This document shows positions 1-7,721 of a stretch of 64,000 bases of DNA, piece by piece; the stretch's first letter is position 1, and the number at the start of each line of letters is the position of its first letter. Source of the DNA: Novosphingobium colocasiae (GTDB lineage Bacteria; Pseudomonadota; Alphaproteobacteria; Sphingomonadales; Sphingomonadaceae); contig NZ_BMZA01000014.1 in NCBI RefSeq assembly GCF_014652555.1, forward strand, positions 19,568 to 83,567. The letters run 5' to 3'. The notes under the pieces are model-generated. The model had not been told where the DNA came from. It searched no databases and was given only the letters and a program-made list of their open reading frames with translations. The position numbers and the translations under genes are program-made.

Positions 1-1141
1 ACGCGCCATGGCCGGAGAATATAGCCGCGAATTGTCAGTCAAGGTGTTCGCCGGGCAGGGACGCCTCATCGAAAAGGGCTTTCGCCAGGGCGGGCCTGCA
101 GGATTTGGGCTTCGGCGCACCCTCGTCGATGAGCGGGGCGAACCAAAAGGCATTCTGACGCGCGGGGAGCATAAGAGCATCCAGACCGACCACGTGATCC
201 TCACGCCTGGCCCACCCGAAGAAGTCGCCATTGTTCGGGGGATCTATCACGCCTTCGTGCATGAGGGGCGCAGCGAACAGGATATCGCCGACGATCTCAA
301 CCGCCGCAGCATTCCGACCGATCTTGACCGTCCCTGGACCCGGGGAACCGTCCACCAGGTGCTGATCAACGAGAAATATGCGGGTGACAATGTGTGGAAT
401 CGCCAATCCTTCAAGCTGAAGAAGAAGCGCGTTCGCAACGACCCGGGAATGTGGATCCGAGCGGCCGGCGCGTTCGATGCCATCGTCGAGCGTGACCTCT
501 TCGAAGCCGCCAAGGCGATCATCGGCGCTCGTTCGTTCCGATTGTCGGACACCGAGATGCTGAGCGCGCTGAAGGTCCTTTTGGACAGCCGGGGCCTTCT
601 ATCGGGGATAATCATCGACGAGTGCGAGGGCATGCCCTCGAGCAGTGCCTACAGCTCCCGGTTCGGAAGCCTGCTGCGTGCTTATGATCTGGTCGGATAT
701 ACGCCGGATCGAGACTACCGATATGTCGCGATCAATCGGGCCTTGCGCAAACTCCATCCGGAGATCCTCGGCCAAGTGCTCGATGGCCTGCGCGACATGG
801 GCAGCGAGGTCGTTCAGGACTTCCAGACCGACCGCGTGATCGTCAACGAGGAATTCAGCCTCTCGGTCGTCATCGTCCGTTGTAATCCTACGCCCACTGG
901 GTTGCTGCGTTGGAAGATCCGCTTCGACACGTCGCGGATGCCCGACATCACCATCGTCGTGCGCATGGATACCGCCAACCGGGCCGCCTTCGACTATTAT
1001 CTGTTTCCGCGTCTCGATCTTGTTGCCGACCGTCTGCGGCTTGCCGAAGACAATGGCCTTAGTCTTGACGCCTACCGCTTCGACTCCCTCGACCTTCTGT
1101 ACGAAATCGCCGCGCCCATCGCCATTGCGGAGGCAGCCTGA
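1..1141 (+). CDS. Large serine recombinase, C-terminal part (5' end outside window)
   Basis: This is the Recombinase-domain and C-terminal part of a large serine recombinase, the enzymes that cut and rejoin DNA at attachment or resolution sites. The frame is open to the first base, and the Met at position 8 lies inside the typical 'AMAGEYSRELS' linker that follows the catalytic resolvase domain in this family. The catalytic Ser domain must therefore lie upstream, outside the window. The visible 379 residues hold the DNA-binding Recombinase domain (about residues 20-120, with PAGFGLRR and the INEKYAGDNVWNR stretch) and a long C-terminal region of unknown detail. The stop codon overlaps the next ATG (ATGA), so it is probably co-translated with the two ParB-like genes. 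It could serve element integration, multimer resolution or a smaller mobile unit. Confidence 0.85.
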   Translation, partial: RAMAGEYSRELSVKVFAGQGRLIEKGFRQGGPAGFGLRRTLVDERGEPKGILTRGEHKSIQTDHVILTPGPPEEVAIVRGIYHAFVHEGRSEQDIADDLNRRSIPTDLDRPWTRGTVHQVLINEKYAGDNVWNRQSFKLKKKRVRNDPGMWIRAAGAFDAIVERDLFEAAKAIIGARSFRLSDTEMLSALKVLLDSRGLLSGIIIDECEGMPSSSAYSSRFGSLLRAYDLVGYTPDRDYRYVAINRALRKLHPEILGQVLDGLRDMGSEVVQDFQTDRVIVNEEFSLSVVIVRCNPTPTGLLRWKIRFDTSRMPDITIVVRMDTANRAAFDYYLFPRLDLVADRLRLAEDNGLSLDAYRFDSLDLLYEIAAPIAIAEAA

Positions 1142-2040
1142 TGTCCGCCACACGGCCACAGCAGATCGAGCTCATCCCGATCTCGCGGATCACTGTCCTT
1201 AATCCCCGCGCCCGAAACAAACGGCAGCACCGGGAGATCGTGAACAATATCGAGACCATCGGTCTCAAGCGCCCGATCACGGTGAGCCGCCATGATGGCC
1301 CGAGTGGTCCGCGCTATGATCTGGTCTGCGGAGAGGGCCGCCTTGAGGCCTTCCAAATGCTCGGTCAGTCGGAAATTCCCGCGGTGGTGATCGAAGCCAG
1401 CGAGAATGAATGTCTCGTGATGAGCCTGGTCGAGAATATTGCGCGCCGGGTGCAGCGCCCGATCGATGTGATGCGCGAGGTCGGTGCCTTGCGCAATCGC
1501 GGATATAGCGAGGCGGAAATCGGACGGAAAATCGGCGTCGCCAGCTCCTGGGTCAGCATGGTCGTTTCACTGCTGGAGCGCGGCGAGGAGCGGCTCGTCG
1601 CCGCGGTCGAAACCGGCCTCATTCCCATCAGCCTCGCCATGGAAATATCCCGCGCCGAGACCGAGGAGGCGCAAAGTCTCCTGCTCGAGGCCTATGAAAC
1701 CGGCAAGCTGCGCGGCAAGAAACTGGCGGCTGTGCGCCGCCTTCTTGATTTGCGCATGCGCGGCCGCAACAGGTCCCTGTCCCAGGGGCGATTGGGCCGG
1801 AAAAATGCCAACCGGAAGCTGACTGCCAACGACCTCATGCAGGTCTACCAGCGAGAGGCTGAAAAACAGCGCCTTCTCGTCAAGAAATCCGATTTTACCC
1901 AGACCCGGCTGCTGTTCATCGTGGAGGCCATGAAAGACCTCCTCGCCGATGAGGGGTTTGTGACATTGCTGCGCGCCGAGGGCCTCGAGACGATGCCGCG
2001 CGCGCTCGCCCTCCGGATCGCAGGAGATGACGATGACTGA
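1141..2040 (+). CDS. ParB/RepB-like DNA-binding protein 1
   Basis: This 299-residue protein has an N-terminal ParB/Srx-type domain containing the GEGRLEAF box (about residues 70-77). A KorB/ParB helix-turn-helix follows around residues 115-145 (YSEAEIGRKIGVASSWVSMV), then a RepB-like C-terminal region ending in Asp residues. Family members bind centromere-like sites or act as regulators, and some have CTPase or nuclease activity. No ParA is adjacent, so classical partitioning is not shown. The start overlaps the recombinase stop, and the end overlaps the next gene by 8 bases with the preferred start. The recombinase-ParB-ParB arrangement suggests a cooperating unit on alphaproteobacterial mobile elements. 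The specific role is inferred. Confidence 0.85.
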   Translation: MSATRPQQIELIPISRITVLNPRARNKRQHREIVNNIETIGLKRPITVSRHDGPSGPRYDLVCGEGRLEAFQMLGQSEIPAVVIEASENECLVMSLVENIARRVQRPIDVMREVGALRNRGYSEAEIGRKIGVASSWVSMVVSLLERGEERLVAAVETGLIPISLAMEISRAETEEAQSLLLEAYETGKLRGKKLAAVRRLLDLRMRGRNRSLSQGRLGRKNANRKLTANDLMQVYQREAEKQRLLVKKSDFTQTRLLFIVEAMKDLLADEGFVTLLRAEGLETMPRALALRIAGDDDD

Positions 2041-2989
2041 CTGGGCATCGGACGGCGGCGGCCTGGACGAAACGGGCACCGACAATCGCGTGAGCTTTGG
2101 CTTCGAGCGCGAGACCGTAACCGTGCCGATCGATGCCATCGTCGCGCTGAAGTCGTTGCGGGAAGGGGTGCGCGAAAGCCGGAAATTCGCGCAGATCGTG
2201 AGCTCGATCAAGGCGATCGGCCTTGTCGAGGCGCCTGCCGTTGTTCCCGACACGCAGCATCCCGGGAAATATTTCCTGCTCGACGGCCATCTGCGCATCG
2301 AGGCCCTCAAGCAGCTTGAAGTGCAAAGCGTCGATTGCCTGATCGCGACGGATGACGAGACCTATACCTACAACAAAAGGGTCAACCGCCTGCCGCCGGT
2401 GCAGGAACACAGAATGATCGTCCGTGCCATTGAGCGCGGGGTCGCCTCGGCCTTGATCGCCGATGCGCTTGGCCTTGAGGTACAGTCGATCCGGCGGCGC
2501 TTCCGCTTGCTCGACGGCATCACCCCGGAAGCCGCCGATATGCTGAAGGACACCAATTGCTCGATGAAGGTGTTCGATATCTTGCGGCGCATGTCAGCGG
2601 TGCGCCAGATCGAGGCGGCGGACCTGATGATCGGCCAGAATAACTTCACTCTCATGTTCGCGCGCGCGCTCCTGGCCGCGACGCCGGATGAGCAGCTTGT
2701 CGCCCAACGGAAATCGACAAGGCCCGATGCTTCTGGTCCGACAAGCCAGCAGATCGCGCGCATGGAACGTGAGCTCGCGGCGCTGCAGACCCAGGTCAAG
2801 TCGGTCGAGGATAGTTACGGGATCGACAATCTCCACCTGACCGTGGCGCGCGGCTATATCGCCAAGCTGCTCGGCAATGCTCGGGTTTCGCGGTGGCTTT
2901 CCAATCATCGCCAGGAATATCTGGGTGAATTTCAGCGGATCGCCGAGATCGAGGCGATCGGCACAATGCCGGCTCAGGTGGAAGGATGA
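2033..2989 (+). CDS. ParB/RepB-like protein 2 (RepB C-terminal family)
   Basis: This is a second ParB-family protein of 318 residues. The N-terminal half has a ParB-like fold with 'LLDGHLRIEALK', a degenerate form of the ParB box. A helix-turn-helix region follows (IADALGLEVQSIRRRFRLL). The C-terminal half matches the plasmid partitioning RepB C-terminal type and has a predicted coiled segment (MERELAALQTQVKSVEDS). The ATG at 2033 is preferred over 2027 because AGGAG at 2022-2026 lies six bases upstream of it. It probably forms a heteromeric or sequential pair with the preceding ParB-like protein. Whether the pair partitions the element, controls the recombinase or protects incoming DNA cannot be read from sequence. 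Confidence 0.85.
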   Translation: MTDWASDGGGLDETGTDNRVSFGFERETVTVPIDAIVALKSLREGVRESRKFAQIVSSIKAIGLVEAPAVVPDTQHPGKYFLLDGHLRIEALKQLEVQSVDCLIATDDETYTYNKRVNRLPPVQEHRMIVRAIERGVASALIADALGLEVQSIRRRFRLLDGITPEAADMLKDTNCSMKVFDILRRMSAVRQIEAADLMIGQNNFTLMFARALLAATPDEQLVAQRKSTRPDASGPTSQQIARMERELAALQTQVKSVEDSYGIDNLHLTVARGYIAKLLGNARVSRWLSNHRQEYLGEFQRIAEIEAIGTMPAQVEG

Positions 2990-3490
2990 TGGGGACCCGG
3001 ACCCGATAAGCGCGGGGACCATGGGAGACGCCGCACGATGGGGCGGATCGAGCATGGCGGTGGGAATGGCGGCGATCCCGCAGGAAGCCCACCAGGCCGG
3101 CCGACATATGGACCGGCCGCGTGCGGTGATTGAGCCGCATGTTGGAGACGGGCGTGCCGACGACGGACCGGCCGGGCACGCCCGTCCCATCTGCACGAGC
3201 GAGCGCGGCACTGCATAGTCGCCGCTTCGGGCAGTAAACGCCTGCTCTTCCCGTTGAGACCTTGGCCCCTCGCCAGAGGATGCGCATGCTTGGGCCATCG
3301 CGCTGGCGGCCGCAACCCGGGGCCAATCCGGCCGTGTTGGCGCTTGCGCGCCTGCCCGCACCACCCGGCATTGTCCCGGGTTTCCCTTGGGCTTTGCCCG
3401 GCGGTGCTGCCGCCGCTTCCTTCGATGGCCCGGAGGCTGCGCATCCGGCGGATGGGCCGCCGGCCCCAAGTGGAACGAAAGGCAAAACTC
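2990..3490 (+). promoter_or_regulatory. Non-coding structured leader upstream of DUF2493 gene
   Basis: I see no convincing gene in this 500-base GC-rich stretch. It is dense in short inverted repeats, for example CGGCGG-TGCTG-CCGCCG near 3400. It shares CTGCCCGCACCACCC (3352-3366) and a following TTGTCCCGGG-TTTCCC block (3371-3386) with the leader of ssb (5481-5495 and 5498-5513). I infer a regulatory leader, possibly a hairpin promoter used on single-stranded DNA. No canonical -35/-10 pair is clear. Confidence 0.4.
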
Positions 3491-4432
3491 ATGACCAGCA
3501 CTCTCTCGGCGATACTCTCCGCCCTCGAACTCGGTCATCTTGATCACACTGGCGACCTGCGCACGCTAGAGGCGCCGCCACCTGCCGAAGCCATGGAACA
3601 AACCGTCAGCGCTGTCTGGAGCGATCTTTTCGCGCTTTTTCCCTTTAGTGCGCTCGAGCGCGACATCGAGGATCTAGGCTGGGGCCTGGTCAATCTCTTC
3701 CACCGCGCAGCCGCCAAGAAGCACCAGATGATCGATCGGCTGACGGACGAAATTCGGCTTCTGCTCGCCGAGCAGGATGGCTCGGAAGTCGCGACCGCCG
3801 ACCTTGAGGACAAGATCGATCTCGCCCGCAAGATCGAGCAGTCCGCGGAGGCCTATGAGACGATGCGCGACACGGCGGCCCGCCATTATCTCCACGAGAC
3901 GGGCCGTTCCTGGGTGCCGGCGTCGGGCAACCGCATTTCGCTCGGCACGACCGCGGCGATCGTCGATGGCCGGTCCTATCTCCAGGCGCGGCGAGAACGG
4001 GTGCGCGATGCCAATATGGTCCATGGTACGCCCGTGATCTTCGCCGGCGGGCGGCTGCGTTTCGCCAGCGACGACGAGGCCAAGCAGTTTACGGATAACC
4101 TGCTGCGAACGCTCAATGCCGTCCGCGAGCGGGTGGGCGACATGTATCTCGTCCATGGCGGCGACATGAAAGGAATTGAGCGCCTGGCTGCGTCCTGGGC
4201 CGAGCAGAACGGTATCCAGCAGCTGCGGTTCGGGCTCGATCGCAAGCTCGGCGATCGAGCCGGGTTCCGCCGCAATGAGCAGATGCTATCGGTCAAGCCG
4301 CGCTACGTCATCGCCTTTCAAGGCAATGGTGTCACCGAAAGGCTGGTGATCGAGGCCAAGGCGCGCGGCATTCACGTCGTTGATCGCCGCGGACCGCTTG
4401 GCACGCCGCCATCGTCGCGACCCTGCGGCTGA
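3491..4432 (+). CDS. DUF2493 (SLOG-superfamily) protein
   Basis: This is a 313-residue protein whose C-terminal third is a DUF2493/YspA-type SLOG Rossmann-like domain ('MYLVHGGDMKGIERLAASWA', then 'VIAFQGNGVTERLVIEAKARG'). SLOG domains bind nucleotide-like ligands, and their bacterial functions are mostly unproven. The N-terminal two-thirds is helical and uncharacterised. I chose the ATG at 3491. The open frame extends back to 3254, but the upstream residues are low-complexity and belong to the leader shared with ssb. It is a regular member of sphingomonad plasmid backbones next to ssb. A UUCG-loop terminator follows at 4441-4465. The role is unknown, and a link to nucleotide sensing during plasmid establishment would be speculation. 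Confidence 0.8.
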   Translation: MTSTLSAILSALELGHLDHTGDLRTLEAPPPAEAMEQTVSAVWSDLFALFPFSALERDIEDLGWGLVNLFHRAAAKKHQMIDRLTDEIRLLLAEQDGSEVATADLEDKIDLARKIEQSAEAYETMRDTAARHYLHETGRSWVPASGNRISLGTTAAIVDGRSYLQARRERVRDANMVHGTPVIFAGGRLRFASDDEAKQFTDNLLRTLNAVRERVGDMYLVHGGDMKGIERLAASWAEQNGIQQLRFGLDRKLGDRAGFRRNEQMLSVKPRYVIAFQGNGVTERLVIEAKARGIHVVDRRGPLGTPPSSRPCG

Positions 4433-4440
4433 TCCGCCGC

Positions 4441-4465
4441 GCCGGCCGCTTCGGCGGCCGGCTTT
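4441..4465 (+). terminator. Rho-independent terminator after DUF2493 gene
   Basis: The 9-bp perfect stem GCCGGCCGC / GCGGCCGGC closes on a TTCG tetraloop (4450-4453), with a short T run directly after it. It sits 9 bases past the DUF2493 stop codon. Confidence 0.75.
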
Positions 4466-4542
4466 CCCCGTTTCGAAAGGCTGCGAATGCCGGAGGGGAG
4501 GAGGGCAGGGCAGGTGCGTCCCGTTTCCCGGAGGTTTGCATC

Positions 4543-5178
4543 ATGTTCATGCCCGATCACCCCACGGCGCGCGCGCTCCTTGCCTTTCGCTCGGCGCATG
4601 GCCGCCGCTGGAAAGCGAAGCTGCTATTCTTGTGGTCGACCGGCCGCGACGTCGAAGAGGCCGATGGCGCCTGCCTGCGCCAGTTGCGCAACCAGGCCGG
4701 CCCGGCATGGCTTGGTCGGCTATCGCCAGGCCGCTGGCGCGCGATCGAGAGATTGGCGGAGCTCGGCGATCGGCAGACCGCCTCGATCTTCCTTGATCGC
4801 GCGCGCGAGTTTCACGAAGGGGCACGTCTCGGTGCTGCCGTCGCCCTTGCTCCCGCGCTGCACCTGCTGGCGATATCCTGCGAGCTGGGGCTCAAAGCCT
4901 ATCTTATGAGCCGGGGCTGGTCGCACGATGAGGTCGCGCGCGATATTCGTCACGACCTCATCGCTGCCTTCGACGAAGCGCGGCGGCTTGGCCTCCCGTC
5001 CCCGGGCCGTATTCTCGTCGATTTGCTTACAAGCCTCGGTCCCGCCTACGCCGGGCATCGTATCGACGCGCTGGTGGCGGATGGTTATGTTTGCGATTTC
5101 GCGGCCGTGCTGCGCGCGATGGGCTCGCTCCTCGATGCCGTGGCGGCCGGACTGAGCCTGCCGATGCCGACGCCATAA
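4543..5178 (+). CDS. Hypothetical protein, HEPN-like C-terminal half
   Basis: This 211-residue protein reads as two parts. The first 60 residues (ARALLAFRSAHGRRWKAKLLFLW...) resemble the short basic proteins found as free-standing genes on sphingomonad plasmids. The rest (from about residue 75) is a helical domain with 'LHLLAISCELGLKAYLMSRGW', typical of HEPN-like proteins, but the usual Rx4-6H catalytic motif is not clearly present (only RDIRH). It may be a natural fusion or a catalytically inactive HEPN fold. The gene lies between DUF2493 and ssb, behind a leader that contains a terminator. No partner nucleotidyltransferase is adjacent. I do not recognise a specific function. Confidence 0.6.
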   Translation: MFMPDHPTARALLAFRSAHGRRWKAKLLFLWSTGRDVEEADGACLRQLRNQAGPAWLGRLSPGRWRAIERLAELGDRQTASIFLDRAREFHEGARLGAAVALAPALHLLAISCELGLKAYLMSRGWSHDEVARDIRHDLIAAFDEARRLGLPSPGRILVDLLTSLGPAYAGHRIDALVADGYVCDFAAVLRAMGSLLDAVAAGLSLPMPTP

Positions 5179-5611
5179 CTGCGCCTTCTTGCCCGTCCCC
5201 TAGCATGAGCATGCCATGGTTTGGGTTCCGCCGGACGGCGGCCCGGGATATGGTCCGTTTCGCCGCGCGGCTTGGGCGGCGGGCGGGGCAAAGTCGAGCT
5301 TGAGGTTCGCCAAGGCGTTGGACCGGCGTCGCCCTATAGGTCGGGGATGCCCGTGATCACCATGGAGGGGTTCTTGGCACGGCCAAGCGACGAGCCGTCC
5401 TTCTCCTCATCTGACCCCTAAGTCGGCCGTCCGGCCCATCCAACCCGCGATCCTTCGGGCCGAGTTGCCGTGTGCCACGGCTGCCCGCACCACCCCTTGT
5501 CCCGGGGTTTCCCGGCGCTGCGCCTGCCGGTGGATGATCCGTCCTGTCCGCCTTGGCCGGGGATCAGTCGAAGGGACGGTCCCTTGGACCCAGTTTGAAG
5601 GAACTCCAGCC
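5179..5611 (+). promoter_or_regulatory. Non-coding leader upstream of ssb
   Basis: There is no supported gene in these 433 bases. The second half carries the CTGCCCGCACCACCC block (5481-5495) and TTGTCCCGGGGTTTCCC (5498-5513) also found ahead of the DUF2493 gene. The ssb ribosome binding site (GAAGGAA) is at its 3' end. I infer that the shared block is a control element common to the two genes. Confidence 0.4.
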
Positions 5612-6019
5612 ATGCAGAATCTCGTCATCCTCGCCGGCAATGTCGGCGCTACGCCCGAAGCCCGCACCACCCAGGGCGGCACCCGCATCACGCATTTCAG
5701 CCTCGCCACCTCGCGTCCGAAGCGCGACAGCAACGGCAAGATCCTCCGCGACGACAACAACCGCCGGCTCGAGGATACCGAATGGCACCGGATCACCTGC
5801 TTCAACGGGGTCGGCAAGACGGTCGAGCAGTATGTCGACAAAGGCATGAAGGTCATGGTCCGTGGCCGCATTCACTATACCCGCTGGACCGACAACGAGA
5901 ATATCGAGCGCTACGGCGTCGAGATCATCGCCGATGAGGTGACCTTCCTCACCCGTGCCAAGGCGAACGACAATGCGGGCGGCGGCCACGAGCCCGAGGA
6001 TGATGAAATCCCATTCTGA
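5612..6019 (+). CDS. ssb: Single-stranded DNA-binding protein
   Basis: This 135-residue SSB coats single-stranded DNA during replication and, on plasmids, during conjugative entry. The OB-fold runs over about residues 1-105 (LAGNVGATPEAR, DTEWHRITCFN, YVDKGMKVMVRGRI). A short linker leads to the classic acidic tip DDEIPF that recruits partner enzymes. It is shorter than chromosomal SSBs (about 160-180 residues) because the linker is reduced, as is common for plasmid SSBs. I chose the ATG at 5612 because the SSB fold begins there (MQNLVILAGNVG) and GAAGGAA lies upstream; the open frame continues back to 5465 without homology. A strong hairpin follows the stop. Confidence 0.95.
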   Translation: MQNLVILAGNVGATPEARTTQGGTRITHFSLATSRPKRDSNGKILRDDNNRRLEDTEWHRITCFNGVGKTVEQYVDKGMKVMVRGRIHYTRWTDNENIERYGVEIIADEVTFLTRAKANDNAGGGHEPEDDEIPF

Positions 6020-6032
6020 AATCGGTCCCATT

Positions 6033-6059
6033 AGGCCCGGCGGCGTCGCCGCCGGGCCT
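6033..6059. terminator. Bidirectional terminator hairpin between ssb and thermonuclease-like gene
   Basis: A 12-bp perfect stem, AGGCCCGGCGGC / GCCGCCGGGCCT, closes on a GTC loop between two convergent genes. There is no long T run, so termination efficiency is uncertain. Confidence 0.6.
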
Positions 6060-6094
6060 CCATTCCTGCTCAGGCCGGAAAGGAGGCAAGCGGA

Positions 6095-6565
6095 TCAGCG
6101 GGATCGGCATCGCCCGTGGGCATAGCGATCCCAGCGCAGCACGGTGCCTGTGCGGATCATGGCGCAGCTCAGATCGCCGAAAGAGGGCGCCGCGCACCAG
6201 GCGCCGGTCCTGTTGCCACGCGCATTGCCAGTTGAAAGGCAGCGCATGGTGGGGCCATCGACCAGAATGTGGCCCGTGCTGGTGCGCCCCTGAGCGCCGC
6301 CGAGCAGATTAACAAGAGCGTCACGGGCGGCCAGAGCGCTCGCCTCGGGGCAGGGCTGACCTGGCCGGCAACTCCCGTCCATCTCGCGGGCCGCAATTCC
6401 GGCGAGACGGACATGCATGCCTTCGCGGCACCAGATCGGCCCGTCTCCATCCCAGACGCGCGTCGGTGTGCAGGTGAAGACCTGGCCATCGGGAATGACG
6501 GTGGCGGCAAGCAGGAGTGCGAACAGCATCGCGGCGACGCTAGCCCAGCGGCGCGTGCTTGTCAT
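6095..6565 (-). CDS. Secreted thermonuclease (SNase)-like protein
   Basis: This 156-residue protein has an N-terminal hydrophobic signal segment (WASVAAMLFALLLAATVIP) followed by a small staphylococcal-nuclease-like domain (VWDGDGPIW, then VRLAGIAAREMDGSC). Several cysteines suit a periplasmic, disulfide-bonded protein. The SNase family cleaves DNA or RNA. The usual catalytic DGDT is DGDG here, and the arginine/glutamate pair is partly recognisable, so activity is uncertain. I start at the ATG at 6565, where the signal peptide begins, rather than the upstream in-frame start at 6613. Genes of this type are frequent on sphingomonad conjugative elements. The gene is convergent with ssb and may be transcribed alone. 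Confidence 0.7.
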   Translation of the reverse strand: MTSTRRWASVAAMLFALLLAATVIPDGQVFTCTPTRVWDGDGPIWCREGMHVRLAGIAAREMDGSCRPGQPCPEASALAARDALVNLLGGAQGRTSTGHILVDGPTMRCLSTGNARGNRTGAWCAAPSFGDLSCAMIRTGTVLRWDRYAHGRCRSR

Positions 6566-6613
6566 GGGCGTGCCGTAAGTCAGATCCGGGGGGCTGGGTG
6601 ACCGCCTGGGCAA

Positions 6614-6835
6614 AAGTCGGCGGGATCATGGGGTCCTGGCCGGCGGGTCCACCCGCTCTCAATCAGGCGCAATCCTTGGTCCGACCAGCGGCCTATTGCG
6701 ATCAACCCGCAAGGGGTCCGGTCGCTGCGCTACGGCTTTTTGGGCTGCGCCAAAAAAGTGATCGCGGCCGCCGGCCGGACACGTCGGGCGCCAGTCGAGC
6801 GGGACGGACCCGCCGGCGCGCAAAGGAACCCCGAC
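6614..6835 (+). promoter_or_regulatory. Structured leader of the 54-residue ORF
   Basis: This non-coding stretch contains a distinctive hairpin at 6737-6757 (TTTTTGG-GCTGCG-CCAAAAAA), an A/T-tract stem inside GC-rich DNA. AAAGGAA lies just before the ATG at 6836. I infer a promoter or leader; no other gene is seen. Confidence 0.35.
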
Positions 6836-7000
6836 ATGTTCACCGACATCGCAACCGCTCGTCGTCACGCCTTCAGTCTCTCGCGCAGCCTCATGGTGGT
6901 CACCTTCGTCATCGCGATCGGGCAGCAATATGGGGTCATCACCGCCGAGGATGCGGATGGCAGCGTTGCCTTGGTGGCCGAATATGATCCATTCGCCTGA
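6836..7000 (+). CDS. Small membrane protein, unknown function
   Basis: This 54-residue ORF starts at ATG 6836 behind AAAGGAA. It contains one hydrophobic segment (about residues 17-32, SLMVVTFVIAIGQQYGV) followed by an acidic tail. The start is supported by the Shine-Dalgarno and by a terminator hairpin 9 bases after the stop, so this is a small transcription unit of its own. I do not recognise the family. Another tiny membrane ORF of the same design sits ahead of parA (18473-18649), also behind a structured leader. Both may be small accessory proteins of the transfer or establishment region, which is inference from context only. Confidence 0.55.
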   Translation: MFTDIATARRHAFSLSRSLMVVTFVIAIGQQYGVITAEDADGSVALVAEYDPFA

Positions 7001-7008
7001 TGGCTTCT

Positions 7009-7033
7009 CCGGGAGCCTACGGCTCCCGGCTTT
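7009..7033 (+). terminator. Rho-independent terminator
   Basis: A 9-bp perfect stem CCGGGAGCC / GGCTCCCGG with a TAC loop is followed by CTTT. It lies immediately after the 54-residue ORF. Confidence 0.7.
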
Positions 7034-7093
7034 GCCATGGAGGGCGTGTCATTGATTCAACGAAAATAAAGGCAGTAGCGTTAGGCATTTGGC

Positions 7094-7615
7094 ATGGATG
7101 ACGGTGCGCCAATCGAAATTGCCAACGATGATCCCTTGTGGAACCAGGCGATCCAAGATGTGAACGCCTGGCGCGGCGCGTGTTTGCAGCATTTCTCGGC
7201 GGCTGAAGCGGCCGTCACCGAAACGCTGCTCCTTCTCAAGGCCATTCCGGGTAGAGGGGAGACAGTACGGCTGCGGCATTTGATCGGTCAGCGGTTCGAT
7301 GACCTCAGCAAACTTATCGAGGCAGAAGGCGCTTTCGCTCAAGAAGGCAAGGCGGCCGCCAAGGCCCTTTCGGATCTCCGCACACTCGAGGGCCTACGGT
7401 CGTTTCTTGCCCATGGTCAGGCCAAGATCGCGCTCGAGCGAACCGGAAAATGGATCGTGATCTTGCGCCATGTCTCGATCCGCGGGCAGCAGGCTGAACG
7501 CCTGATGCTGCTTTTCGAGCAAGCCGAAGCCGAAGAAAGGCTCGCCGATCTGAAGCGCAAAAGCCAGAAGCTGTGCTCTGTTCTCGGCAATTTCCGGCGA
7601 ACCGTGAAGAGCTGA
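7094..7615 (+). CDS. HEPN-motif protein, unknown family
   Basis: This 173-residue all-helical protein carries 'RSFLAH' at residues 102-107, matching the Rx4H signature of HEPN ribonucleases that act in toxin-antitoxin and anti-phage systems. It is acidic in the middle and basic at the C-terminus (LADLKRKSQKL). The start ATG has no strong Shine-Dalgarno. The gene is convergent with a GIY-YIG nuclease gene and sits at the edge of the first cargo block, beside a helicase/nuclease operon. An RNase toxin or abortive-infection role is inferred from the motif and neighbourhood. I cannot name the family, and the motif alone could be a chance match. Confidence 0.6.
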   Translation: MDDGAPIEIANDDPLWNQAIQDVNAWRGACLQHFSAAEAAVTETLLLLKAIPGRGETVRLRHLIGQRFDDLSKLIEAEGAFAQEGKAAAKALSDLRTLEGLRSFLAHGQAKIALERTGKWIVILRHVSIRGQQAERLMLLFEQAEAEERLADLKRKSQKLCSVLGNFRRTVKS

Positions 7616-7721
7616 ACGGGCGGCTCCGGCATGGCCGGACCGGGCTCTAGGCTTCGCCCTGAGCCTTGGATTTCCAAGTCTCAGCCCCTTCGGGTGACGA
7701 TCCCTGCCGCGCGGTTCCCGC

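Noticed and set aside
2594..3547. 317-codon minus-strand open frame over the DUF2493 leader
   Set aside because: Proline- and arginine-rich low-complexity translation overlapping the RepB-like gene on the other strand; no family likeness.
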